A DNA stretch of 14,678 nt from Clostridiales bacterium (GCA_003537755.1 DPQS01000012.1:6188-20865); one strand, 5' to 3'. Shown: positions 7,774 to 14,295, counted from the first letter of the stretch. Translations and numbers: made by a program. The notes: generated by a model from the sequence alone, not told the origin.

Positions 7774-7788
7774 CTCTGCCCTGCAGAG
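7774..7788 (+). promoter_or_regulatory. Small leader inverted repeat before the SDR gene
   Basis: CTCTGC-CCT-GCAGAG in the 5' leader, 24 nt before the start codon. A 6-bp hairpin with a 3-nt loop; could be a second operator half or mRNA structure. Confidence 0.3.
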
Positions 7789-7812
7789 AAAACTATAAAA
7801 GGAAGAATTACT

Positions 7813-8577
7813 ATGAAAAGATTTGAAAATAAAGTGGTTGTAGTAACAGGCGCAGGCGGCGGCATAGGATCGGACACGGCGATTTCATTCGCAGCAGAGG
7901 GCGCAAAAGTAGCGGTAGTCGATTTCAACGGCGAAACCGCCGGTGAAACGGTAAAGAAAATAACCGAAAACGGCGGCGAAGCAAAGGCTTACGTTTGCGA
8001 TGTGACCGATTTCAAGGCGGTAGAGAAGTGCGTAAACGATATAGTCGCCGACTTTGGCGGCGTGGACGTGTTGGCAAACATTGCCGGCGGAAGCGCGAGA
8101 AAAGACCGCGCACTTTCCTACGAGCAGTCGCCCGAGGTTTTCGACAGAATTATCAAGGTAAATCTTTACGGCAGTTACTATTTCGCTCGCCAGTGCGCAA
8201 GAATTATGATAGAAAAAGGCAATGGCGGCAAGATAGTCAACACTACTTCTGTCGTGGGACTTAACGGACACGTAATGCACACCGAATACGGCGCGGCAAA
8301 GGGCGGAGTGCTGAGTATGACAAAATCCATGGCGAAAGAACTCGGCAAGTTCGGCGTAAACGTAAATGCGGTTTGCCCGGGAATGATTCCCACAGCGAAC
8401 GCTACCGGCGGCGATCTTTCATACACCAACTATTTGCGCATGACTCCGTCACCGCACGACATCACGGCGGCGATAATGTTCCTCGCTTCGGACGACGCGC
8501 GTTTTATCACGGGGCACAATCTTGTAGTGGACGGCGGCAGATGCCTCGCCACTCGCGGTACGGAACCCAAAGACTGA
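7813..8577 (+). CDS. Short-chain dehydrogenase/reductase (SDR family)
   Basis: A 254-residue classical SDR oxidoreductase. Seen: cofactor motif TGAGGGIG at 12-19; Asp37 at the end of the second strand, which favours NAD(H); NIAG at 89-92; the catalytic set Asn117, Ser146, Tyr159 and Lys163 (YGAAK); FITGHNLVVDGG near the C-terminus. All key residues are present. The substrate cannot be told; it resembles the FabG-like group, but it is isolated from fatty-acid genes. The ATG at 7813 follows AAAGGAAG, while an upstream in-frame ATG at 7765 lacks a ribosome site and lies within the leader. It stands alone with its own promoter, operator-like site and terminator, divergent from the ylxM operon. 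Confidence 0.93.
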   Translation: MKRFENKVVVVTGAGGGIGSDTAISFAAEGAKVAVVDFNGETAGETVKKITENGGEAKAYVCDVTDFKAVEKCVNDIVADFGGVDVLANIAGGSARKDRALSYEQSPEVFDRIIKVNLYGSYYFARQCARIMIEKGNGGKIVNTTSVVGLNGHVMHTEYGAAKGGVLSMTKSMAKELGKFGVNVNAVCPGMIPTANATGGDLSYTNYLRMTPSPHDITAAIMFLASDDARFITGHNLVVDGGRCLATRGTEPKD

Positions 8578-8660
8578 TTTGACAGGTAGCCTATCGTTAA
8601 ACCAAACCGTTGCGGCTTGCCTTTATCGTCATAATGTAAACAATTAAAAATTTCACATTG

Positions 8661-8692
8661 GCTCGGCTTAAATCTTTAAGTCGGGCTTTTTT
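8661..8692 (+). terminator. Terminator after the SDR gene
   Basis: Twelve-base arms GCTCGGCTTAAA and TTTAAGTCGGGC pair with two G-U wobbles and a tight loop, followed by T6. It lies 84 bp past the SDR stop codon. Confidence 0.8.
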
Positions 8693-8745
8693 ACTCGTGT
8701 CAGACTTCCGTGGAACCTCACCGCCTCAGTACTTATTCAAATAAA

Positions 8746-8773
8746 AATGACTGCACGTACACGTACAGTCATT
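8746..8773. repeat. Hairpin just outside the left end of the ISL3 element
   Basis: AATGACTG and CAGTCATT flank an inner ACGT...ACGT pair, giving 12 pairs with one mismatch. It ends 22 bp before the target-site duplication. No clear T-tract follows immediately, so a terminator is uncertain. Apart from this and the SDR terminator, 8578-8795 holds nothing I can support. Confidence 0.4.
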
Positions 8774-8795
8774 ATGCAAACATTTAATTTTTCAA

Positions 8796-8803
8796 AAAAT
8801 TGA
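8796..8803. repeat. Left 8-bp target-site duplication
   Basis: AAAATTGA lies directly outside the left inverted repeat and is repeated exactly at 14413-14420 outside the right one. Eight base pairs is the duplication size known for ISL3-family elements. Confidence 0.82.
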
Positions 8804-8831
8804 GGTTCTATAATAAATATTGGGGTGTAGG
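8804..8831 (+). repeat. Left terminal inverted repeat (IRL) of the ISL3 element
   Basis: Begins GGTTCTATAATAAATATTGG and continues GGTGTAGG. It pairs with the right end at 20 of 28 positions. The GGTTCT start and internal TTGGGGTGT block fit ISL3 termini as I know them. Confidence 0.78.
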
Positions 8832-8840
8832 TAAAAAAAA

Positions 8841-8914
8841 ATAGAGCAAGAACATTCTCCATGATGTATAATTAGTTTGCAGAAAAATCACAAAAGGAGA
8901 AGCTCTTGCTCTAT
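8841..8914 (+). promoter_or_regulatory. Transposase leader: long inverted repeat enclosing a -10 box
   Basis: Left arm 8841-8860 and right arm 8896-8914 pair through GGAGAA and TCTTGCTCTAT (17 pairs, small internal loop). The right arm contains the GGAG ribosome site and ends in the ATG itself. TATAAT lies at 8867-8872 between the arms, with no strong -35. RNA read in from outside would contain both arms and hide the ribosome site; RNA begun at the internal -10 would lack the left arm. This is inference from the layout, by analogy with IS10/IS50. Confidence 0.55.
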
Positions 8915-9145
8915 GTCTTATTCTATCACAGATTTCCTCGGTTTGAAATCGTTTTATGCACATTTATTGAAGAAAATTCTTTAAGAAGAGTTATTAAGAT
9001 TGAAACACAACCTCATGAGGCTGTGTGCCCGTGTTGCGGAAGAAAAACCAAACGTACAGGTAAACGGTTGAACATGTACTAGGCGTACTCAGAAGTCGTT
9101 TAACGCAGTACAAATCGACTTGACGGCGTAAAAATTGTTCTACGG
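8913..9145 (+). pseudogene. ISL3 transposase, N-terminal remnant (piece 1 of 3)
   Basis: Starts MSYSITDFLGLKSF, then needs a frameshift near 8955-8965 to continue FIEENSLRRVIKIETQ and then PHEAVCPCCGRKTKRTG. The CPCCG zinc finger is the N-terminal zf-ISL3 signature. Beyond about 9085 the frame has a TAG and then a TAA, and similarity fades; the right limit is approximate. Only about 60-75 of roughly 420 residues remain. It is preceded by its leader hairpin and followed by unrelated cargo. Confidence 0.7.
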
Positions 9146-9146
9146 T

Positions 9147-9155
9147 GGGGGGGGG
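9147..9155 (+). repeat. G9 homopolymer tract next to the lipoprotein promoter
   Basis: Nine consecutive G, ending 11 bp before the -35 hexamer of the lipoprotein gene. Long G tracts are rare in this A/T-leaning DNA and are prone to slippage. Confidence 0.6.
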
Positions 9156-9166
9156 ATACGTAGGTA

Positions 9167-9195
9167 TTGACATTTTTCAAATCGATTGATATAAT
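9167..9195 (+). promoter_or_regulatory. Perfect-consensus sigma-A promoter of the lipoprotein gene
   Basis: TTGACA (9167-9172), exactly 17 bp, TATAAT (9190-9195): all twelve consensus bases. The predicted leader is about 105 nt. Confidence 0.85.
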
Positions 9196-9307
9196 ATTAC
9201 AGGACAATACTTTCAAGAGTTTTGCAGTCGAGTTAAATGACAACGCAAAAAAAGCTTATACGGTCGGCACGATACGTACGCAAAACAAACTCCCGGAGGG
9301 GTGGAAC

Positions 9308-11023
9308 ATGACAAAACGTACAATATTACTGCTGTTACTTATACTGCTTGCGTTTACATGCGCAACTGTAACGGCATGCGACATTTTCAACACAAACGAG
9401 TGCGGCACAAACAACCATATCTACAACGACATAGAAATCGTACTTGCACCGACATGTACAGAGCCCGGCGAAGGCGCGCGCACTTGCACCGTTTGCGGTC
9501 ACAAAAAAAGCGGTATTCCTCTACGTGCCAAGGGACACGACTTCGGCAACTTTCAAACCCCGATAGAGCCGACATGCATTACCGAAGGACTGAAAGAACA
9601 GATATGTTCGGTTTGCGGTACAAAAAATCAACATACGGTTGCAAAAATCGATCATCGACTCGGTGCCCCCGAAACCATCGAGAATCCCACCTGCACCAAC
9701 GAAGGCAAAGCAATAAAGCGTTGTGCAAACTGCGACTACACCGAAACGATCACCTTGCCGAAAAATGCGCATAACTACGTCGAAACGGCATGCACCGAAC
9801 CGACCTGTACGGAACAAGGCAACAAACAAACCACATGTGACGGCTGCGGTGACGTGCAAAACACCGCATTAGACAAGCTGGGACACACATTCGGCGACAA
9901 ACCGCAATATGTGTACGATTACCTTGACAGTACAGACCCCGAACTGTGCTTCAAAAAGTACAGAAAATGCCGTCGTTGTAGTCAGGCCGTCTATTACATG
10001 GCACAAAGCCACAGTCTTACAAATGACAATGACAGATCGGTTGCGGCGACCTGCACCAAAACCGGCATTGCCGCCAAAAAATGCCAACGATGTAATTACC
10101 TACCCGAAACGCAAATTACGCCCATCGATCCGACAAAGCATGTCAAAGTTGTGGAAAAAAACGATCCTGTAAACGAAGCCACCTGCATGGAGCGACACTT
10201 CGGAGAGTGTCAGGATTGTTTGACTGTCGTGTGGGAGATGGGTCAAACCTCACACGACTACGACTACTCCACGTTCGAGTGCAAACGCAATACTTGTTCC
10301 GCTGTTCATGAAGCAAGCATTGCGTGGTTCAATTACTCCAATTTCAATTACGGTTTTGCAATAAAGAGTGTAAAAGAAAAATCCATACCCGAACTATTGA
10401 AATATCTGCAAAAAACGGAAGGACGAATACGATTGCCCGAACGAGGTACATACAATGTCACAGGCACAGAACAAAAGGTAAGCATCGATGTCATGGCAAG
10501 CAACGTGTTTGCCAAACTTGACAAACAAACAGCCGCACTAATCAAATACGTGTACGTGCCGAAAGGCTACAAGCGCATTGACGAAAACGCATTTGCCAAC
10601 CTGCCGTCCCTTGTCGAAATCTACCTGCCTTCCACCATTACCACCATAGAGCCGCGCGCGCTGAAAGGCTGTGATACCGTCACTCGGCTTACACTGCCCC
10701 ACAAGTACCACGTTTACAGACAACTTGCCGATATATACGGCATAATCGGCTCCGTACCTAACAACAGCGCGCTTACAACGCTGAACCTGCACACTGTTGA
10801 GAAACCCGACAATCTTACCATTGCGCTAAACAGTAACAATCACGTCGAATTTGCCAACCTTACGGAAGTAAACTTGCTTAAAAATCGTTCGGGAAACATT
10901 ACGTACACACTGGACGGCAAAGAATTTACCCACAACAAGTCAATCTACCGCAACGGCATCAACTATGCCGACGGTATAATTACGTACAACCTGGCAGACC
11001 GATTGATTTTCGGTAAGGAATAG
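9308..11023 (+). CDS. Surface lipoprotein with Cys-rich repeats and a BspA-like LRR domain
   Basis: 571 residues. Lipoprotein signal: MTKR, a leucine-rich core, and lipobox VTAC with Cys24 as the lipidated residue, so it should sit outside the cell on the membrane. Residues about 48-330 carry about seven or eight repeats on the pattern PTCTxxGxxxxxCxxC followed by a GHxF-type spacer, for example PTCTEPGEGARTCTVCG (48-64) and PTCITEGLKEQICSVCG. The later copies (about 213-310) are degenerate. Residues about 395-520 contain BspA-type leucine-rich repeats (VYVPKGYKRIDENAFANLP, IYLPSTITTIEPRALKGC). Such proteins are usually adhesins or surface binding proteins; the ligand is unknown. The ATG at 9308 follows GGAGGGG, and the frame upstream of it overlaps the promoter. 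It is cargo in gap A of the ISL3 element. Confidence 0.85.
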   Translation: MTKRTILLLLLILLAFTCATVTACDIFNTNECGTNNHIYNDIEIVLAPTCTEPGEGARTCTVCGHKKSGIPLRAKGHDFGNFQTPIEPTCITEGLKEQICSVCGTKNQHTVAKIDHRLGAPETIENPTCTNEGKAIKRCANCDYTETITLPKNAHNYVETACTEPTCTEQGNKQTTCDGCGDVQNTALDKLGHTFGDKPQYVYDYLDSTDPELCFKKYRKCRRCSQAVYYMAQSHSLTNDNDRSVAATCTKTGIAAKKCQRCNYLPETQITPIDPTKHVKVVEKNDPVNEATCMERHFGECQDCLTVVWEMGQTSHDYDYSTFECKRNTCSAVHEASIAWFNYSNFNYGFAIKSVKEKSIPELLKYLQKTEGRIRLPERGTYNVTGTEQKVSIDVMASNVFAKLDKQTAALIKYVYVPKGYKRIDENAFANLPSLVEIYLPSTITTIEPRALKGCDTVTRLTLPHKYHVYRQLADIYGIIGSVPNNSALTTLNLHTVEKPDNLTIALNSNNHVEFANLTEVNLLKNRSGNITYTLDGKEFTHNKSIYRNGINYADGIITYNLADRLIFGKE

Positions 11024-11071
11024 ATGTCGCTTGTCGACTGTTAAACCGTTTTGTCCCACAAAAAAAACACC

Positions 11072-11110
11072 AAAGGACGATTGCAAAATGTTGCAACCGC
11101 CCTTTTTGTT
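11072..11110 (+). terminator. Terminator after the lipoprotein gene
   Basis: AAAGG/CCTTT, CG/CG and TTGCAA/TTGCAA pair with two A-C mismatches around a 4-nt loop (11072-11105), followed by a T5 tract and TTG. It begins 48 bp past the stop. Confidence 0.72.
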
Positions 11111-11120
11111 GTGTATGTTG

Positions 11121-11580
11121 TTATTCGTCAACCTCGGCAAAACAACTGCCACCGATAAACTCTCTTAACAGCGAGTTGCAGGGAACCCACTTGTCGTCCA
11201 TATCCTTGAAGTATTTCAAAAACTTTATCAGTCTGTTTGCTGTTATGTAAAATACACTGTCCGACGGGACTTCTTAAAGGGCAGGCAAGGCATATTTTTT
11301 AGCACGCACAGCTCGTAGGTCAGCGCAGAATTGTACACGTAGTTGCAACCTTCTTGGAAGAGATAAATCCACTTAAACTCGCCCCTACGTACGGAATGCA
11401 ACATCTCCAACGTCCGCTCGGCACTGGCTCCGCGATACTTCTTGTCACGCACGATACGACGTAACAAACGTATGTCGGTGTAGCTTATCGGATTGTGCAT
11501 GTCTATATTCATCTGAAACTGCGGCGCAATGTAAATCTTGTACTTTTGGTACTTCGGTACGGAGTAACTCAACTTGTCGT
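11121..11580 (-). pseudogene. C-terminal remnant of a uridine-kinase-like nucleoside kinase
   Basis: Reading leftward: SYSVPKYQKYKIYIAP, then TDIRLLRRIVRDKKYRGASA, SVRRGEFKWIYLFQEG and NSALTYELCVLK match the uridine kinase/phosphoribulokinase-like nucleoside kinases, often found fused to a TGS domain. Near 11270-11278 one base seems to be missing. The frame then stops at 11243, while the neighbouring frame continues EVPSDSVFYITANRLIKFLKYF and NSLLREFIGGSCF, the usual C-terminus, to a stop at 11121. The P-loop half is absent: the match ends at about 11575-11590, exactly where ISL3 transposase sequence begins on the other strand. So the gene is both 5'-truncated and frameshifted. Family assignment is good; the exact nucleoside substrate is not known. 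Confidence 0.75.
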
Positions 11581-11740
11581 TAAGTGCATGTATGCACTAA
11601 GCGAAGTGTTGTATAAAGCGTGGCTACTAAAAGAAGAGTTTTTGCTAATTAGAAACTGCAAAAACAGCAAAGAGGAAAAAGCCTTTTTGACCAAATGGTT
11701 TGTTGCTTGCAACTATGTTTGTAAATCAAGATTTTTATTC
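11581..11740 (+). pseudogene. ISL3 transposase, middle remnant (piece 2 of 3)
   Basis: The frame reads MYALSEVLYKAWLLKEEF and then KNSKEEKAFLTKWFVAC, which fits the region just before the last catalytic block of ISL3 (DDE/transposase_12) enzymes: AY.LKEEF, then a charged spacer and a Trp. It has no start codon of its own and is joined on the left to the kinase remnant. Piece 3 (14100-14295) would continue it almost without loss of residues. An exact 16-bp inverted repeat (AGTGCAT-GT-ATGCACT, 11583-11598) lies at its left edge. The stretch that follows, 11741-11966, has no gene that I can support. Confidence 0.55.
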
Positions 11741-11966
11741 TTGTTTGTGTGCAACACCTTAAATAAATTATCGTTTTAGCAACCGACAACCTCTAATCCC
11801 CGTGTAGGACGAGAATCAGGATTTTGCCCTTTCTGTAAGTTTCAGACCTTCTTATTTTTTTGTAAGACGATTTTTGAAGTCGTTTTTGCCTTTTTATCTT
11901 CGTCAATGATGCCTGCAATAAGCATCGCGTTCGGGGTTGGGGGCACGTCGACTTGACCTGATTTTG

Positions 11967-12968
11967 TCAAACGTTTCTCCAGTCGAATACCGTGCCAAGC
12001 GGGAAATTTTTGTCGTCGCAAAGTTCGTTGTAAATCCGCGGAGCATCCGAGGGCGATTCGATACGCGAAATAATCGGCTCTACCTGGATTCGCTTTGTGG
12101 CAATCATGTCAATAATTGCGTTGCAGTCATCGTTGTGAGTCCAGTGATGCGGATAGGACTCGTACTTCGGTCTTACAAAATTGTGCGCGCCTATCAGCTT
12201 GATCCCCGGTCTGTGAACCTGTTTGTAAAAGTCAATCGCACAATCGGACACTCTCGTGCAGCCGAGAAGCGATATTCTGCCCATCCAAGACGCGCAATCC
12301 AACGCTTGTTTCAATGCCTGCGCCGCACCTGTAACTTCAACGCAACCGTTTACACCTTTGCCCTTTGTAATATCCTTCACCTTTTGAACAAAGTCCTCTT
12401 CCGCCGGGTCGAGTGCATAGTCGGCGCCGAGCTTCAACGTAAGCGCACGTCTTTGAGCGTTCAAATCGACTGCGATTACAGGATTTGCACCGGAAAGTCT
12501 CAAAAATTGCGTTGCAAATATTCCGAGAAGCCCCTGTCCCATCACCATTGCGCTTTCTCCAAGCTCGATTTCGAGTTTTCTGACTCCGCCGAGCCCCATG
12601 GAAGCAATAACGACAAATGCCGCTTCGAGAGATGAAACAGCGTCGTTTTCAACCTTGGTTATGTCGCTTTCGGGACGAATATTGTACTTGGAATGGCATC
12701 CATGATATACCAAAACGCGATCGCCCACGGACACTTTTTTCACCGCGGAACCGACTTCTTCCACATATCCCACGCCGCAATAGCCCAGTGACATGGGGAA
12801 TTTTTGCGAGGTGTTGTTCATACCCAAAATGCAAGCTCTTTCCGTACCGCCGCTTACAACGGTATATTCCATTCTTGTAAGAACTTCGTTTTCCTTCACC
12901 TTGCCGACTTCGTTTTTAATAAGTTCCGCCTTGTGAATACCCGTAAAAAATATTTGTTTGTTTTGCAT
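11967..12968 (-). CDS. Medium-chain dehydrogenase/reductase (BchC-like MDR group)
   Basis: 333 residues of the medium-chain (zinc-type alcohol dehydrogenase) superfamily. Seen: N-terminal GroES-like part with VVSGGTERACILGM (about 38-50), SLGYCGVGYVEEVG (60-73) and VGDRVLV (81-87); Rossmann motif GQGLLG at 144-149 with Asp168 closing the second strand; a C-terminal HHWTHNDD segment (274-281). The SGGTE/LGYxxVG pattern is that of the BchC-like subgroup. The usual catalytic-zinc Cys and the GHE motif are replaced (Ser in SGGTE, GYC), and the four-Cys structural zinc lobe is missing, so zinc use is doubtful. Substrate unknown. The ATG at 12968 follows GAGG; an upstream in-frame GTG at 12980 overlaps that site. 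Cargo in gap B. Confidence 0.85.
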   Translation of the reverse strand: MQNKQIFFTGIHKAELIKNEVGKVKENEVLTRMEYTVVSGGTERACILGMNNTSQKFPMSLGYCGVGYVEEVGSAVKKVSVGDRVLVYHGCHSKYNIRPESDITKVENDAVSSLEAAFVVIASMGLGGVRKLEIELGESAMVMGQGLLGIFATQFLRLSGANPVIAVDLNAQRRALTLKLGADYALDPAEEDFVQKVKDITKGKGVNGCVEVTGAAQALKQALDCASWMGRISLLGCTRVSDCAIDFYKQVHRPGIKLIGAHNFVRPKYESYPHHWTHNDDCNAIIDMIATKRIQVEPIISRIESPSDAPRIYNELCDDKNFPLGTVFDWRNV

Positions 12969-12999
12969 ATAATACCTCACATTTTATTTAATACAAGAA

Positions 13000-13037
13000 G
13001 TTTTGTTTGAAATTGCGCCAACCGCGCCAAACAAAAC
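13000..13037. promoter_or_regulatory. Inverted repeat in the leader of the MDR gene
   Basis: GTTTTGTTTG (13000-13009) and CAAACAAAAC (13028-13037) are perfect 10-bp arms around an 18-bp centre, which itself carries GCGCCAA twice. It lies 32 bp before the MDR start codon. It could be an mRNA hairpin or a pair of regulator half-sites. Confidence 0.45.
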
Positions 13038-13058
13038 CGACGATTTTACACACTTGCC

Positions 13059-13078
13059 GAACAAAAAACGTTTTGTTC
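13059..13078. promoter_or_regulatory. GAACAAAA palindrome upstream of the MDR gene
   Basis: GAACAAAA-AACG-TTTTGTTC, perfect 8-bp arms. On the minus strand a TAAAAT (13048-13043) lies 10 bp downstream, so the palindrome covers the expected -35 position. The ACAAAA core recurs in the 13000-13037 repeat. Confidence 0.45.
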
Positions 13079-13119
13079 TACGTTCACAATGATTTGATAG
13101 ATTTTGAACTTGTTTCTTG

Positions 13120-13165
13120 CTAAGTGTTGCACTTAGATTGACAATTCACTAATGGTATATATATT
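13120..13165 (+). promoter_or_regulatory. Palindrome plus rightward promoter-like site in a gene-free stretch
   Basis: CTAAGTG-TTG-CACTTAG (13120-13136; 7-3-7 like the SDR operator) is followed at once by TTGACA (13138-13143), a 16-bp spacer and TATATT (13160-13165). No rightward gene follows. A small stem ACTGT-CCAA-ACAGT lies just after, and AAATA/TATTT with T7 near 13286-13310 could end a transcript of about 130 nt. In the gap 12969-13646 I see only these signals and the two leftward terminators. Confidence 0.35.
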
Positions 13166-13321
13166 TTCAACTGTCCAAACAGTGTGCAAATCAACCTGCT
13201 GCCTTCGCCGCAACGGTCAACAAAAAAACAACGCGACCGTCCGAATCGGACCTATATTTATTAAATCAAAATAAATGCGTTATGTAAATAGCCTATTTGA
13301 TTTTTTTGTCATTTTTGATAA

Positions 13322-13361
13322 TGAAAAAAGTCGCAAACTTGCTTGCAAGGGTTTGCGACTT
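13322..13361 (-). terminator. Leftward terminator with no clear gene in front of it
   Basis: AAGTCGCAAAC (13328-13338) and GTTTGCGACTT (13351-13361) form 11 perfect pairs, with a further TTGC/GCAA pairing inside the loop. On the minus strand T6 follows. The nearest leftward gene already has its own terminator at 13512-13557. Confidence 0.7.
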
Positions 13362-13511
13362 CGCACATTGTCGGTATGTAGACAAAGCAAACGAGCAAAA
13401 ATATCGATTTTTAGAAAATCTCTTGCGCCACTGCTTTTGCCGTAGAATCCGGATTTTTTAGCAACCCGATTTACCGCCGAAGCTCTCTCCGCCTGCTTGT
13501 AAAAACGAACA

Positions 13512-13557
13512 CAAAAAATGCACTTCAAAAGTCTGTTTTACTTTTGGGGTGCATTTT
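13512..13557 (-). terminator. Terminator of the 13647-14159 gene
   Basis: Arms 13515-13532 and 13540-13557 pair over 18 positions (AAAATGCAC..CAAAAGT with ACTTTTG..GTGCATTTT; the two middle pairs are T-G wobbles). On the minus strand T6 follows. It starts about 90 bp past the stop codon. Confidence 0.75.
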
Positions 13558-13646
13558 AGTAACGTAACCTTTTTAGAATAAGAGAGATTAGTATTCACAA
13601 AAAGATTCTATCAATTTATAGTCGTCATCGTGCGTGTAAAACTGTA

Positions 13647-14159
13647 TTATCTCTTTATTGAATTATTTATGCTGTATTTAATAGGTTCAGGGTGCTTATT
13701 TTGTAATCTACCTATAAAATCGCAAATAATATCGTAAAGGTTGTCTTTTGTATACGCAAGTTTTTCAGGAAGAACATCGTTATCAGAAATTTTACCATCG
13801 TTGAATCTTTGAGCGTATACTCCACATTCTTTGAGATAATTCATTATGACATATATTTTTTCTTTTTCGGGTTCAGAAAAAATCGGTTGTTCAATCAATG
13901 ATTGCTTTATAAATTCACAAAAATAAGTAAGATCGTCGTCCCAATTAACATTTCCGTTATCTTGTGCCTCACAACGAATATTCTCGATTTCTCGCAACAA
14001 TTCTCCTTGCAAATTTCGGGCTTGTCCACTTTTGGGAACAAAGTTTTGCCATATAAATTTGCACTCTTCAAAATATTGTTGCTCAAACCTTGCAAGAAGT
14101 TTCAATTTGCGAGAGTTTGACGATTGCATAAGAGCGTTTACAAATTGGTTTGAGTACAT
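13647..14159 (-). CDS. Conserved hypothetical protein, 5' end replaced by transposase antisense
   Basis: Best reading 170 residues from ATG at 14159. The core LLARFEQQYFEECKFIWQNF, then VPKSGQARNLQGELLREIEN, NGNVNWDDDLTYFCEFI and a C-terminal DIICDFIGRLQNKHPEP look like a small conserved family of unknown function; I recall this pattern from Firmicutes hypothetical proteins but cannot name it. No membrane segment or known catalytic motif. The first 25 or so residues from Met14159 are antisense to ISL3 transposase piece 3, and no good ribosome site precedes either that ATG or the next one (14129). The native start was therefore probably lost at a junction near 14095-14105. It may be a silent, truncated gene. 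It is followed by a good terminator. Confidence 0.6.
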   Translation of the reverse strand: MYSNQFVNALMQSSNSRKLKLLARFEQQYFEECKFIWQNFVPKSGQARNLQGELLREIENIRCEAQDNGNVNWDDDLTYFCEFIKQSLIEQPIFSEPEKEKIYVIMNYLKECGVYAQRFNDGKISDNDVLPEKLAYTKDNLYDIICDFIGRLQNKHPEPIKYSINNSIKR

Positions 14160-14295
14160 ATTGAACTCGCTTGATACACCGTATACGAATGGTTTTGTGG
14201 AAGGTAAAAACAACAGGATAAAAGTACTGAAACGCAACGCCTACGGAGTGCAAAACTTTGAACGATTCAGAAAAAGAATCTTACTAAGTTGTTGA
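14100..14295 (+). pseudogene. ISL3 transposase, C-terminal remnant (piece 3 of 3)
   Basis: The frame reads REFDDCIRAFTNWFEYILNS, then PYTNGFVEGKNNRIKVLKRN and FERFRKRILLSC, ending in TGA at 14293-14295. The NW..ILNS, PY.NGF.EG.NN.IKV.KR and NF..FR.RIL blocks are the conserved end of ISL3-family transposases, with the last catalytic Glu in the EG motif. No start codon or ribosome site belongs to it. It lies 90 bp inside the right inverted repeat, as expected for the end of the element. Confidence 0.78.

Noticed and set aside
11780..11850. tRNA-like or attachment-site sequence near AATCCCCGTGTAGGACGAGA
   Set aside because: No cloverleaf can be drawn and there is no duplicated core elsewhere in the window.
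11850..11995. Short leftward frame after the MDR stop, including PPTPNAMLIAGIIDEDKKAK
   Set aside because: It overlaps the MDR 3' end in another frame, has no ribosome site and resembles nothing I know; possibly a gene remnant but not supportable.
11937..12635. Plus-strand frame of 232 codons over the MDR gene
   Set aside because: Shadow of the dehydrogenase; no domain signature and no ribosome site.
13280..13528. 82-codon leftward frame between two terminators
   Set aside because: Basic and Ser/Leu-rich with no motif, and both terminator stems fall inside it; better read as non-coding.
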